Assembly: GCA_032207245.1 (NCBI GenBank)
Contig: CM063508.1
Location: 188,952,457-189,016,456 of the forward strand
DNA length: 64,000 nt
Origin: Pardosa pseudoannulata
Taxonomy: Eukaryota > Arthropoda > Arachnida > Araneae > Lycosidae
Reading direction: 5' to 3'
The notes below the pieces were generated by a model. It was given only the letters and a program-made list of their open reading frames with translations, had not been told where the DNA came from and ran no database searches. Made by a program: the position numbers and the translations under genes. Shown in pieces: positions 45,421 to 57,256 of this stretch (position 1 is its first letter; every line of letters begins with the position of its first letter).

Positions 45421-45616
45421 GTTCTGTTTAAACTGTTAGTATGAGCAATAATAATTTCTATCGTCTGCCGTTCTGTTTAAACTGTTAGTATGAGGAATAA
45501 TAATTTCTATCGTCTGCCGTTCTGCTTAAACTGTTAGTATGAGCAATAATTTCTATCGTCTGCCGTTCTGCTGTTTAAATTGTTACTATGAGCAATAATA
45601 ATTTCTATCGTCTGCG
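45421..45616. repeat. Tandem repeat, 49-bp unit, four copies
   Basis: Units start at 45421, 45470, 45519 (3 bp shorter) and 45565, each carrying AACTGTTAGTATGAG and ATTTCTATCGTCTGC. The units abut with no variable spacers. Confidence 0.93.
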
Positions 45617-45770
45617 TTTCCTTATTATTTATCAGTTAATCGTCCGCAGTAGGGATAACATATTTTTTTTTTAGAGATTTCAGCTATTTAGGATCCATTA
45701 ATTTATAAAATAAATTTGAAATTGTTTATTTTTCATTTTAACGTTCTATTATTAGTCATTCTATAGAATA

Positions 45771-46735
45771 ACTACCGTAATTTTGCACTTATAGTCCGCA
45801 CAATCGTATAGAATGCGGGTGCGATTTTTTATTTAAAAAAGTTTCATAAATCATGGATAGTCCCCACAACTAGATAATCCGTGGACTATATGAGCAACAA
45901 TATGTATTTTACTATGACAATATTAAATCATTTTAAGAATAAAAACCTAGGTACATTAGAGTGCCGAAAAGTCTGGATGAGACTCCATTAATTCCAACTT
46001 TAAAACTTGAAATCATTTCTTCTGCCATAACCTCGGAGACGAATTTAAACGGAAGAAACAACGGCTTACATTTCTCTGTTCGAGAACACAGCTATGAAAA
46101 TCGTTATGCAGGCCATTGTATTTTTTTAACGACGATTGATTCGCCATCTTCTATTTTTAATGTTTCCTTTTGCTTGTGCTTATTTCTTTTTGCTTTTATC
46201 GTCGACCTTCTGAATTCCTTTCAGCTTGAAATCAGCAGGTAAACTGCGACGATGTTTTAGAGAAATAATGGATAACCAATATGACCGCAAATCAAAACTT
46301 TGAAAACAAAACACTCTGATCCTCGCGTTGAAATGACCTTCGACCCTCAAGCTTCGATCTTGAACCCATCCACTGGGTGTCGTCAATCGGAGCTGTAAAT
46401 AGTGACTATCAATATACTCCAGGACACAATTTAAGATTGCGCTACTGGCTACTACTGATTCGTTCTGCTTTATGGGTTGTATTTTTTCTTTCATGGTTTA
46501 TTACAGATACGATACAATGTCTTCTTGACGTCTCGCGACCGATGATCTAATGTAAACAAAAGCACGACTCGTGCTTTTGTTTACATTAGATCATCGTTCG
46601 CGCGGCTTGCTTCCCCCCCACATCTTCCGATTTTGATGATTTGAGAAATGATCAACTAGCAGATAGTCCGTGGAAGAAGAAATTTTCTTTTTAAACACGT
46701 ATAGTCCGCGGACTATACGTTCAAAATTACGGTAG
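45771..46735. mobile_element. TIR transposon relic with CTACCGTAATTTTG ends
   Basis: Both ends read CTACCGTAATTTTG followed by a TATAGTCCGC word (reverse complement at 46697-46735). Length and ends suit a cut-and-paste element. The superfamily is uncertain (pogo-like is a guess). It has a large perfect palindrome inside and no intact transposase. Confidence 0.7.
46534..46602. repeat. 69-bp near-perfect palindrome
   Basis: 28-bp perfect arms (46540-46567 and 46569-46596) around a single C, extended by five more pairs after one mismatch. It contains AAAGCACGA and its inverse. Confidence 0.95.
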
Positions 46736-47550
46736 GTAAAGTATGAAAAGTTTCATCTATTATATACTTAAACTGACTTGTCTAATTATTTTTTGAAATG
46801 CATAGTTCTTCTATAATATAACATGCTATAATATAATAGAAGTTAATTCCTGATTCCCAAATAACGCTGAGTAATCTGTTCGTCTCTTGGGAAAACATTT
46901 ACGTGATCACTCGCTCGGGTGCTAAAAATCATTGAAAGATGGATTTTTTGGGGAATTCTATGTAAAGTTCTTGCTTTGTAAAGACGTTAATTTTTAACCT
47001 CATTAAATTTTAAGGTCCACGACGTCCGACTTCGGTATTTTTTAAATGGAGACATGATAGCAAATATTGCCCAGCAAGCCCGGGCAGTCTGTCATAGGGA
47101 GCAATTTCACGTGTAATCGTCGAGATAATTTCGGCTGGTTACGTATATATATGTAATAATGGGGTGCGTTGCTTTAAAGTATTTCAGTTTTCGTTTCAAA
47201 ATTCTATATGTCAATTCTTATAAAATGGCGGCGTTTTTCTGGTTTTGGGATTTTCACACGCACTCTGTCAGTGGGATGGGTTTTTAGAATTCGCGAGAAC
47301 TTCCTTAGCGGCATGATTGGCTGTCTCTTGACGTCCATCATGACGTCGATTCCGGTTTTGAAAGGTTTTAAATAGGCGAGCACCAAGGTTCGAAGGGTTG
47401 TTCGTCGTGGCTCTGGTTGTTTGTAATCGTGTAAAAATGGAATGAAACCGATGAGTTGGGTGGTCATTTTTTGATTGTTTGCTGCACTCATGCGGACTCC
47501 CAGTGGACACGACTACATTCCGCTGGTGATAGATGATGTGAGACGGCTAC
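46736..47550. other. GC-richer stretch, possible promoter or CpG-containing region
   Basis: At 47225-47420 the base composition rises and AATGGCGGCG, two TGACGTC (CRE-like) words and GTTTTAAATAGGCG occur within 200 bp. No coding exon follows. Confidence 0.35.
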
Positions 47551-47552
47551 GG

Positions 47553-47630
<78 letters not shown>

Positions 47631-47631
47631 C
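47551..47631. repeat. (CT)n-(AC)n microsatellite
   Basis: CT units with occasional A interruptions, then about nine AC units. Confidence 0.95.
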
Positions 47632-48194
47632 AGTTATATGTTTGGTTATATACGGAAGCAAAGATAATCTTTAAAAAGCTCATACAAAAGGCAATTATTT
47701 CTCTACGTTGTTTTCCAAGTGTGAAAAAACAAATAAACGGGAAAAGATAGCCAATGTTATAATTGGCGAATATTTCGGAAAAGAGAGAATTTCGTGGGTT
47801 ATCCAATGAAAGACTAGATATAATAAAGCTGGCGTCATTAGATATGTTTTGAAATTTAGAAAATAGGTACTTTATATTTGTTTCTGAACTACGATCATTG
47901 CGAAAGTAAAATATTTATTACAAAGTATTGCTGCCCAACTGAATGTACTATAGTGAGGCATAAGCGGAAAAACTATACTTTTGCTCAAAAACAACTAGTG
48001 TATGTTCGGATTATTTTGTGCCCTTTTTCAAAGTCTCTTTGTGTTTTCCTACTCAGTATTTTGAACATCATCGGTTGCAGAAATAGGAACACTCATAAAA
48101 ATTGTGGGCTGACTATCCCCCTATCTAAAAGCAAAATTAAATCAGACTACGTATTAAAAGTGACATACTTTTATACATTTGTTTTGTTACTTAA
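47632..48194. other. Intron sequence
   Basis: An open run at 47878-48249 has no splice context or domain. Nothing recognised. Confidence 0.5.
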
Positions 48195-48623
48195 CCCTCT
48201 GACTGCTCAATTTGTAGATCGGAATGAATTAAAGAATTTTGTATTTTAAATCGATATATATTGAAGAATTGAAATATGATTTGTTTTCTTTCTAGAAAAG
48301 ATTTTTTATATAGGTTTTTATCATGAGAAACTAAAATGTCAGAAAAAAACATTTTCAAATGTTACCACAAGAAAAAATTTTCTACTATTACATTTCTAAT
48401 TATTACATAATATATTATCTAATATAACTATATTTCTGTTCATATAATACTATTTATTAAATAATTAAACGTCTAATACTGAATATATTTTATTTCACTG
48501 GTTAAACGGTGAAAAGAAGGGATGCTCCACAAAGGAAAACACATGACCGCGAAATGCGCGGGATGAGCAAATTTTTCTACTTTTGAGTTGCCCGTGGAAA
48601 TCGAGGGATAGGCAGCCAGAGGG
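48195..48623. mobile_element. piggyBac-like MITE (CCCTCTGRCTGC ends)
   Basis: The inverted ends CCCTCTGACTGCTCAAT and ATAGGCAGCCAGAGGG are flanked by TTAA (48191-48194 and 48624-48627). 429 bp, no coding. Confidence 0.85.
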
Positions 48624-48627
48624 TTAA

Positions 48628-49212
48628 CAATATAAATAACACCAGATAAAAACAAATATAACAACACCAAGATACAAAAAAAATGTGTTACTTATTTTTT
48701 TTTTTATACAAGCTGTTTTATATGTCATGTCGAATTAAAAAAAATTACAAGTAACAAGTTTTGTAGTTGTCTCTCCATTGAAACGATTTCGTCGTTTATT
48801 GTGGATGACTCCAAACTTTGAAACAATTTTAATTGTAAAATGTCATGTTATTTGTTTTCATTTTAAAATTTATGCTTTTAACTACAACTTATGTTTTTTT
48901 ACTGTAATTCCTATTTTGTTTTTTTTACTGCGACTGGATTCCATTTTTACAATGGCATGTTCACGGTTCATTTTTAACATTCACACATTCTTATTATACT
49001 GTATATAAGTATGTTAAATCTGGTGAACTTGTGAGTGTCCTATTTTAACTGCACTACTATTTTTATGGCTTTTTAAAAGTCGCTTCTAATTCTAAAAGAT
49101 ATTATATATTAAAACTAAGACCTTTAATACTGTTTTTAACAAATCTGATCCCTTTTGGACGGTTAAAACCACTGTTATCCAGTGTCCTGGTCAAAATGAC
49201 AACCCTGACTGG
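48628..49212. other. Intron sequence
   Basis: Nothing recognised. Confidence 0.5.
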
Positions 49213-49302
49213 CTGGACATATTTTTCGAGAAGGTGTGACTGGCTCTGTTCGTAGCACCGAGGCATGAAAGCAGTGGTTCGAATCCCATCAGACGCCATG
49301 TT
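49213..49302 (+). mobile_element. tRNA-like SINE fragment
   Basis: GTTCGTAGCACCGAGGCATG..GTGGTTCGAATCCCATCAGACGCC holds a good B box but no foldable acceptor stem. It is distinct from SINE families 1 and 2. Confidence 0.45.
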
Positions 49303-49459
49303 ATTAAATTAAACATTTTAAAGACAAGAGTTTTTTTTACATTAATTTCAGGCTTAATCACACTGAGCCATAGCAACGCGTGGTCGGGCATAGGTAGTAT
49401 ATCCATATATGTTCATGATGGTATATAAATATGTACGTATATATACATATATGTACATA

Positions 49460-50327
49460 CAGTGGACTCCGCTTAATGGGATCCATTTGGGACACCGTGA
49501 TTATAATAACAATAAACGATATACGAAATTAAATAAATCCCCCCCCCCTTTAATTCACACTTACTAAATTTCAAAATGATAAAACAAACCTTATATTTAT
49601 GTACCGTATATTATCATTTAAGTCATAAGAATTGTTTACATAATAAAAATAATGGATCCATTGTTGACTGTCTACCATTCTTTCTAAGAAGCTCATGGAT
49701 AAATCGTTCGTCATCATAATGTTTTTTAAAGTCACCGGAGCAGTGTACTCCACGTTTCGACACTTTCGATGCCATTCAGAAGCTGAGAAATGTTTAACTG
49801 CGCTGACTCATTTTTGGTAACCTCTCATAACGATTTAAAATTTCCATCTTTTGTTTTTAATGTTAAATCCTTTCGCTTTCTGGCTTCCCTATCGACAACC
49901 TGCACGTAAGCGAGCAAGGCATAAAATGGGAATACGCTCCTTCTCAGTTCCGATAAGAATGGGTTGCCTTCTGCTTCTCTGACAACCAGTGACCACCAGA
50001 AGGGTGTGCTTATTTCTGAAAAATTCCAGGAACGTGTTATACCCCACTCCTTTGTTTTTTCTCCTTTTCCCAACGTGGAAAAGGGAGAATTCTTGGAAAT
50101 TAAAACAGCGTATGAAAAGAAAAGAATGGGTTCCTTCTGAATGCATTGTGAATATTCCTTTTCCAGTTAAAATGAGGTTCGAAAACTGATAACGTTAACC
50201 AACATCACGATCCCATAAAGCGATCATTTTAACATACAAATGAATGGAGAAAATCGGGACCCAGTGATTTAAATAACAATAAGCGATGGATAACATGAAC
50301 CGAGATCCCATTAAGCGGAGTCCACTG
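49460..50327 (-). pseudogene. pogo-type transposon relic
   Basis: The inverted ends CAGTGGACTCCGCTTAATGG are nearly perfect and flanked by TA (49458-49459, 50328-50329). The minus strand near 49880-49760 encodes a start resembling the pogo/CENP-B helix-turn-helix (RKRKDLTLKTKMEIL then MSQRS). Only fragments of the transposase remain. Confidence 0.8.
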
Positions 50328-50329
50328 TA

Positions 50330-50480
50330 TTCTTACATACATAAACATATACATATATTCATTCTGCATACATATACACACATACATATATATCCATACA
50401 TATACACACACATAGATATATCCATACATATACACACATGTATACGTACATATATATCATATTCATTCATGCTTACATAT
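50330..50480. repeat. CATATACACACATA-type microsatellite
   Basis: Irregular alternation of CATA, CACA and TATA words. Confidence 0.85.
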
Positions 50481-50787
50481 AATGTATGTATGATTATTAC
50501 AATATTAGTGAACATTATTATAAGTATGTTCTATATTTTATATTGTAGCGTCGAAACGAAACCGGCGGACGTTGAACCCCTTGCCCGCTGAATTGATTTG
50601 AGAAAAACGTGACAAAAATTGGAATAATTTTTTTCTAACTTGGTTCATTATCATCCAAATGTTAGAAATGAACTATTTTGAAAAAAAAAAAAAAAAAATA
50701 AACGAGGTAACTTCTATTTTCAATATTTTCACGTTTATGGGAAATGTGAATGGAAATGCGGTCATTTTGGCTCCAATGACAGGCAAA

Positions 50788-50788
<1 letters not shown>

Positions 50789-50824
<36 letters not shown>

Positions 50825-51942
50825 TGTCTGTTGTACTGTTACTGTCTGTCTGTATTCAAGAGACTCAAAAACCATGTATCCAATCGCTGTGAAAATTTGG
50901 GAAATGTTTAGGTATATCCCTGGGAAGGTTTTTGTAAATTTTTAACGTTCTAAATCCATTCCTTCCCCCTTTTTCGAGCATTTCATGTCACTATTCCAAG
51001 CATTATTTTCCACGGTTAAAAGCAAACGATTCACTTTTTAATTTATCGCATAACTAAGTGAAAGAAGTAACATATCTAGCAATGTGACGTCATCCCACGT
51101 AATTATATTAATCGCAGTTTTCCTCGGTTAAAAGCAGGAGATTGAAATTTCAATTTATCACATAATAAATAGGTGAAAACGATATTTTTTTTTATCATTA
51201 TGACGTCATTACTTTAAATATCTAATTGATTCATTGCTTATTTTATGTTATTTAAACATCGTCTGCGTAGTATTCATTCGATTGGACCTGGCAATTGAAA
51301 TATAAAGGGATTTACTTTCATTTCTATGCCACTCAAAGCATTTTTATATAAGAACTCATTTTAAATTTGATTCTTGGTTCATTTTTACGTTACAATGAAA
51401 TGTTTATCAACAATATTCTAAGAACAAAAAGTACACATTTCAGCGACTCTCGTGGGCAAATTAAAACCTATCATTTTATGTAGTTATCTTTACATTCATA
51501 GGGTTGTCGATATGAATGTGTGTTTCTGTTTCATACAAAATCATGGTGTTTGTCATAAAATTCCTTAATTTTGGACAGCATTTATTACTACCACCAAAAT
51601 TAGCACTGTTGCTGTCAAAACCTCTGCTTCCTATTCTACCACGTAATTGGGCAAGATCTATTAACGTTGCTAATCAACGTACAGGAGTAATACAGTAATG
51701 CAATTTAGGGTTCAACTTATATTTTACAATAAAAAAAAGTTCGAACAAATTTAATATAAGACACAAATTTGATTATAAAAACTGAATATTGTTATAATAC
51801 CCTTATAATAGAAATATATAAATATGCCAATCACTCGAACTGAACTGTGACGAATTAAGAGAAGTTATTCACGGAAAAAAAAATCTTTGTTTAAAAGTAA
51901 TATATTAAGTTTACCGTAGCGAAGCACGGGCACACGTGCTAG
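50789..51942 (+). mobile_element. Non-autonomous Helitron, complete
   Basis: It starts A|TCTATATATAT and ends ..GCGAAGCACGGGCACACGTGCTAG|T, with a GCACG/CGTGC hairpin just before the terminal CTAG. Inserted between A and T with no duplication. It is the reference for the reverse copy at 31470-32580. No Rep/helicase. Confidence 0.85.
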
Positions 51943-52212
51943 TAAATGATAATTTCGTGGATAAATATAATAAACTAATACATTATCATCTCTATCTACT
52001 GTCATGAACTCTTTAGAATGTCACGAATCTTTTGCAGCGTCCGAGAAATGTCGCGAAACTGTTCTCGGAAAGGTCTCGTATCTATTGGGGGGAAAATGGC
52101 CCATGTAACAGGAGGCATTGCACGAACAGATTTCCGTCCTCACGGAATCGAAATGCCGTTCTTTTCGGGCAAGGGGGTCGTCGCCGTTGCGATTCGGAAG
52201 GGAACGCCTTAC

Positions 52213-52436
52213 CTCTCTCGGTAGCTAAGGAACATCTGATGGGTGTCGTTGTCGTTGACGAGGTCTTCGAAGCTGGTGTTGGACACGAAGATATTGTTCG
52301 CTTCCTGGATGAAGATGTCTGCGGCCGACTGGTTGAGGTGCAGCAAGATGAGGGGCAGCGGCCTCCTGTCCGTTTCGTTCGAAAGCGGAATCCCGAGAGG
52401 AACACACAACCCCAAGACGATCAGATATCGGAACAT
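52213..52436 (-). CDS. First coding exon of the TGF-beta-propeptide-like gene
   Basis: Minus-strand ATG at 52436: MFRYLIVLGLCVPLGIPLSN is a clear secretion signal, followed by NETDRRPLPLILLHLNQSAA, FIQEANNIFVSNTSFEDLVN and MFLSYRE. The exon ends at GAGAG|GTAAGG in phase 2. It and about 130 bp upstream are markedly GC-richer than their surroundings, as expected for a promoter-proximal exon. Joined to 33694-33529 it gives 129 residues: signal peptide, acidic N-terminal segment with sequons, then a KRQVRLKSIQQEIL helix like the straitjacket of TGF-beta-family propeptides. No mature cystine-knot ligand follows. It could be a 5' fragment of a full ligand gene whose other exons I could not find, or a free-standing propeptide-like secreted protein. 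Confidence 0.6.
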
Positions 52437-52580
52437 AACTGCTTTCGGTTACGGATCCATCGCAGCAACTGCGCCGAGAAACTCGATATCGCCGTTCAAT
52501 CGCGGTGGCGCCCAAGGTCGGCCACTTTGTTGACGCTCTTCCACTCACGAGATCCGAAAAGGGTGGTTCCGTTAAGAAAT
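52437..52580 (-). promoter_or_regulatory. GC-rich 5' flank / 5' UTR of the propeptide-like gene
   Basis: A CpG-rich patch directly upstream of the start codon, ending sharply at about 52580 where AT-rich sequence resumes. No TATA box is evident. A start site here is inference. Confidence 0.4.
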
Positions 52581-52699
52581 ATTCGATTCACAAGTTAAAA
52601 TTTTCTGAAGGGGTCTCAGGACTGCGTACATATACATACATATATTCATATTCATTCATACATATGAAATGCATATATATTTACATATATATATGTACC

Positions 52700-54490
52700 G
52701 CAGACATAATACCGTGTAAATATATAAGTACATTTATCGGAACTGAATCGAAAGAAATATCGGTTTATTTCGGTTCGATACATCTTCAGTCCAGTGGCGT
52801 GCGGTCCATATGTGCAGGGTGTGCACTGGACACCCTGGCAAAATTATGAGGGACAATAATTTTCTGCACCTATGTCTACCTATCTTTATATGGTATATAA
52901 TAAATATTATTTATAATATATTCAAATATTATGTTGATTTGTTTGCTTGTATTCCCGCAGTGCGTGCGGTACTAAGTGCTGCACCACGTAGTGCGCAAAC
53001 AAACTTAGAATGTTCTGATGTGTACGCACTGAGCACTAAATTGAAAATCACGCTTTATATCTATGGGCTACTGGATAAGAACAGCATACTATGGCACTGA
53101 GGCAAGTGCAGCTATTTTCCCGCACTTGGCATTCAGAATCATCCGAAGGTACGGTTTTAAACGTGGTATTAGAGGGGGGACTTACGTGCTGAAGCGATTT
53201 TGGTTTTTTAACTGATTAACTGGTCGTACGATTTTGCAGACGGTTCATGTTTAAATTTATGTATATTGTAAGATTTTGTTTTCATGGAAATATAAAAGTA
53301 TTTCATCAATGTAAAGTGAAATGTTTTAGTGTGGTAAATTAATTTCGGTGATGTATTCTATTTATTGAATTAATTAGCTGAAAAACAATGTTGTTTTGTT
53401 TCAAAGAAACGAATTTTAACAGAACAGTCCCAATTTTACCATTCATTGTGTCTTAGACAGTATATAACTTACATTATGTAACACCATATCCCTGGTTTTG
53501 TTTTTAAAAATTGTCAAGATGTTTTTCGCAGAATATGATTTCCAAATGTTAAAAACAATTAATAAATATAATTTAATCCACTGACCGAACAAGAGACAGT
53601 TCGCTCTATTGTGCCAGCGTGTAGTGAAATCCTCTGCACGTGGAATAGACGTTCGGTTTGTCGGCACCCATGAGCATCCGGATGAGGCACCGCAGAGGCG
53701 GGCGGCATGTGGTGCTACGTTTACTGAACACATGTTTTTCGTAGAAGCCCGAAGCGTTGTTTTTTCGACGCCGATATCATACCATACAACAAAAGACGGG
53801 AGAATTCTACTAGCACTGAAGGAAAAATCGTAAGTTTATCTGTTTTTATAGTTATAACTCGACTACTCGTAGGTAAATATTTTATTTATTGTAATCTTTA
53901 AATTTATATTCATAATAAATAACCCATTTCAGAATGGAGAACTCAGATTTCTCAATAATTAAAGATTTATTGGAAAATCCATGTTCTCTGCACACCCTGC
54001 ATGAAAACCTACCGCATGCCGCTGCCTGTCATTTTGTTACTGTAACCCTATTTTATAATCGGAGGTTAACCGTATAATTATCGTCCTTAAATGTCCATTG
54101 CCTTTCGTTTTGGTGTTTACGAGTACTTTTCTGTTTAGTTTCGCATCTAACTACTTATAGAAGGGAGATGCAATTTTGGTACCGAATACCAATGCTGGTT
54201 CACGCGGGTCTCTACTCGCTGCTCGTGTACTGTACATGCTGGTTAGTGGTATCGATTCATTTTGTATCCAATAAAAAAATAAAATAAAATGTTCTCTATT
54301 TTGATAAAACAATTTTTTTATGATATAATTATATTTTAATACAAGTAAGAATATGCATAAAATAGTGATTCGTTCTGAACTGAACTGAAAACTTATTTTT
54401 GGCGGAACGAAAACCGGATCTGAACCGATGCATGTTTTTTTAGCTGAACGGAAACCGGAAAGAAAACAATTGCAGTTCGAAGCCCATGCT
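52700..54490 (+). mobile_element. THAP-element family, copy C, split by an insertion
   Basis: 52700-52791 and 54025-54490 match the outer parts of copy B (34764-34840; 40250-41050 and 42094-42350). The THAP-coding middle is deleted. The insertion lies at the GATACATCTTCAGTC site that is uninterrupted in copy B. Confidence 0.6.
52792..54024. mobile_element. TIR element with CAGTGGCGTGCGG ends
   Basis: The inverted ends are CAGTGGCGTGCGGTCC..TGCAGGGTGTGCA and CAGCGGCATGCGGTAGG..TGCAGGGTGTGCA. 1,233 bp. A GC-rich island at 53580-53830 has open frames in several phases but no recognisable transposase. No clear target duplication. Confidence 0.65.
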
Positions 54491-54493
54491 ATA

Positions 54494-55279
54494 CTAGTAT
54501 ATAGCCCGTCTTATGACGGGATTAATAAAATTTTTAATTTTCCAGAATTGTAAAGTACTCTAAAACAGGTAAAAAAAATGGTCTGTTTTGGGGCTAAGAA
54601 TTATCTGGTACACGCTCAATAATTTGTTTATCTCCATACTCCTCTAAAGTCTCCCGATACTGTGAATGCAGTTTAGAATCCCGATGAATTCAATGAGTCA
54701 AAACGTGTGGTTATCTGCAAAAAAAGAACGAACGAACTTCTTAATTTTCAAAGATGTATATCTTAAACGCTAAATATTTATGAATCCGCGAAAGAGACTC
54801 CTAGACTTTTATGAAAAGAATTTGTCGTTAATACCGGTGATAAAATTTTCATTGCAACAAAAAATAATCAATGATTCAATTTAAAATTATCTCCTATGTA
54901 TATAAGCCAAATATAAAAGAAAATTGACGTAATATCTAATTTCAGTGATAAAACGTACGGAAATAATGCAGACGATATTTACGTAATTTAAAATTAGAAA
55001 TGAATAAATGAGATGGTGAGAGGAATGACGTCATAATGCCAGTAAAAATTGTTATTTTTATCTATTTATTATGTGATAAATTGAATCACCTGCTCTTAGG
55101 CGGGGAAAACAGGACTTGAAATAATGGCATTAAACCCTTGAAAAGGGGGATTTTTAAAGTTTGAAGGACTTGCTTTGAAATTTGCTAACCCTAACTCATC
55201 AAGAATCCAATATGGGTGCCCCTATCCATTCCAGGTCCAACCGCTTCATGAGTAGGAGAGGCTATTATTATATAGGGGA
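54494..55279 (-). mobile_element. Non-autonomous Helitron, complete, with hairpin terminus
   Basis: On the minus strand it starts A|TCCCCTATATAATAATAGCC at 55279 and ends CCCGTCATAAGACGGG CTATATACTAG|T at 54494: a perfect 6-bp stem with 4-nt loop shortly before CTAG, the Helitron signature. 786 bp, no Rep/helicase. Confidence 0.88.
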
Positions 55280-55511
55280 TATCTGTATAGCCAGCTGCAC
55301 TGGAAAAAAGAATAAGAGCTTAGTACATCCTAGTTTGATAGTTTTAACGTGTTATTTTACTGATTTTGCTAAATAGAAATTAGTTTTGAATTTCAGGTTT
55401 TCCTTCAAGTGAGGCATTGAACTGAAAAAATGAGCTACTGTGACCTGCACCTTGAACGAATGCATAAAACAGTCAGGCTGCCGCAAAGTTAATGGACAAA
55501 ACATTTGTTAA

Positions 55512-56095
55512 CCCTTGGCATGTGGGTGTACTTCACAGCCCACTTACGCGTGCAGAGGGCGTTTTTTCGTGAATCGCGCGAAAGTTGAGTTATGCAGAAA
55601 AATCGCAGTCCATCGACAAACTGCTTTGTTTCTATGCAGGAAACTTTTTTCTATTTACACTTTAACGAAAAAAAAAATATTTTTACAAAATCGCAAAAAT
55701 AAACAAAATGAAAGTCCGATCCTCTGTCGGCGCCTATTTCTCCGTCACTCTCTTTGTCACAACGTTCTCATTTGATCCATTTTGTATTCGACAATAAAAA
55801 ACGAAGCTTCCAATGGAGCAAACACGACTAGTACGTTCCGGAGCTAGGAATTCGATGGAAGACGAAATAACGTAACCAAAGACCAAAAATCCTAACTTAT
55901 GGAAGGAAAAAATGCAAAGCGTTGCATAGCAACACGCATATAGTGTCACACATCCATATAATCATACGTATTGAGTAGATTGGTGGTGGTGAGCGGGTAT
56001 CCACCCCAAATCTACTCAATACGTAATTTTACGTGACCCGAGCTCCAGTGACAGACTGCAAAACACTTAAAAATACGTTGCCGGCACGCGAAGTG
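55512..56095. mobile_element. piggyBac-like MITE with internal hairpin
   Basis: TTAA on both sides (55508-55511, 56096-56099), with ends CCCTTGGCATGTGGG and GCCGGCACGCGAAGTG. A 16-bp perfect hairpin (55965-55980/56010-56025, TACGTATTGAGTAGAT) lies near the right end. It shares CACTTCGCGT and GGGTCACGTA words with 61521-62107. Confidence 0.8.
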
Positions 56096-56401
56096 TTAAA
56101 GGCTCAGACGACTCGAAAAAATTATTTGCCACTTCTCTTATCTTGTAAACGACCAGTCTTACAAACATAATTTTTTTAACATAGTTAGAACAAATTATCT
56201 TTACGCACATATCTCGTTCATTTATCAGACACAAAAAATATTTGTTAGAAAGTTTTAAATAAGAGACACTTTGTTTTTAACTAAAATGATATTCTGGCTA
56301 ACGAGCGTGGTTACTAATAATATAATTAAGACAAACGTATTGTTTTAAAACATACTACGATACCTCAAAAGAACTTGGAACCTAAATTTGTCTATATTTA
56401 A

Positions 56402-56445
56402 CACTAGATTTACGGACCGAGCCCATTGGACTCACTAAAAATTAG

Positions 56446-56510
<65 letters not shown>

Positions 56511-56750
56511 TTTAATATCCCTTTTCAAAAACATTCGTTGGTTTTGAGTTAAGTAATAAAACAGATGTCCACTTTCATTCCTCTTCCCCTTCATTTCGCA
56601 TTATCCAATGGGGTAGACCTATTTGCTGCACGGTGGTGAGCCCATTGGACTCATAGAATGTGTATGAAAATAGAGTAATAAATATAGTATAAAGTAAATA
56701 TAGGGAAGAAGTCGAGAACCCTTCCATTCCAATGAGAGAAATTCGTGCGT
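56402..56750 (-). mobile_element. piggyBac-like MITE fragment (CACTAGATTTACGGA)
   Basis: A TTAA at 56398 precedes CACTAGATTTACGGA. The interior matches 24475-25088 in reverse, including GCCCATTGGACTCAT and GAAGAAGTCGAGAAC. The far end is lost. It contains an (AT)n tract at 56450-56505. Confidence 0.75.
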
Positions 56751-57256
56751 GAAATGAAGACGCCTTTGGAAATCGGATAATGACGACAAGAGCATTGACT
56801 CGGAGAGATCGGTTGCCGATATCGCATGCGCCGCTTACGTAATACACCTCATTGAGAAGCGGAAAATCAGACTAAGGAAAATGAATGCGTTCGAAATGAA
56901 CGACGATATTGCAAAGAATTAAACTGCAAACTATAATTAAATTACGAAATGAAGTCGTTCGTAATTGAAACGGAAGTAAATACCTTACACGGAATAATGT
57001 CGCTTTAACATGGTTAAACATGTTAATGTGGTTTATCACTTCGCTACCAGACATATATTATGTTAGGCAATTTGTTTTCGTGCTCGCCTTTCATTACCAG
57101 TGTCTGAGCATTTCGAAACACGCGTAAAACGAGTGTCCGTAACATCTAATTGAAAGTAGAATTCGACGAATGTCGGTCAAACTAACTTATGTGTATTCGT
57201 AAATACTTTGTTTCTACTGTACTGTGTTTTCTGAACACGATCAAAGGAGTAAAATA
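56751..57256. other. Intergenic spacer
   Basis: Moderately GC-rich at first, with no recognised feature. Confidence 0.5.

Noticed and set aside
45421..45616. CRISPR-like direct repeats
   Set aside because: Units abut with no variable spacers and the context is a eukaryotic intron; it is a plain tandem repeat.
49213..49302. A functional tRNA gene
   Set aside because: The 5' and 3' acceptor strands do not pair and no plausible anticodon loop is seen; called a SINE fragment.
52032..52598. 188-codon plus-strand open frame
   Set aside because: Antisense shadow of the GC-rich minus-strand exon with signal peptide and splice donor; no domain likeness.
53609..53833. Open frame in a GC-rich island
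   Set aside because: It lies inside a TIR element, several frames are open on both strands, and no domain is recognised.
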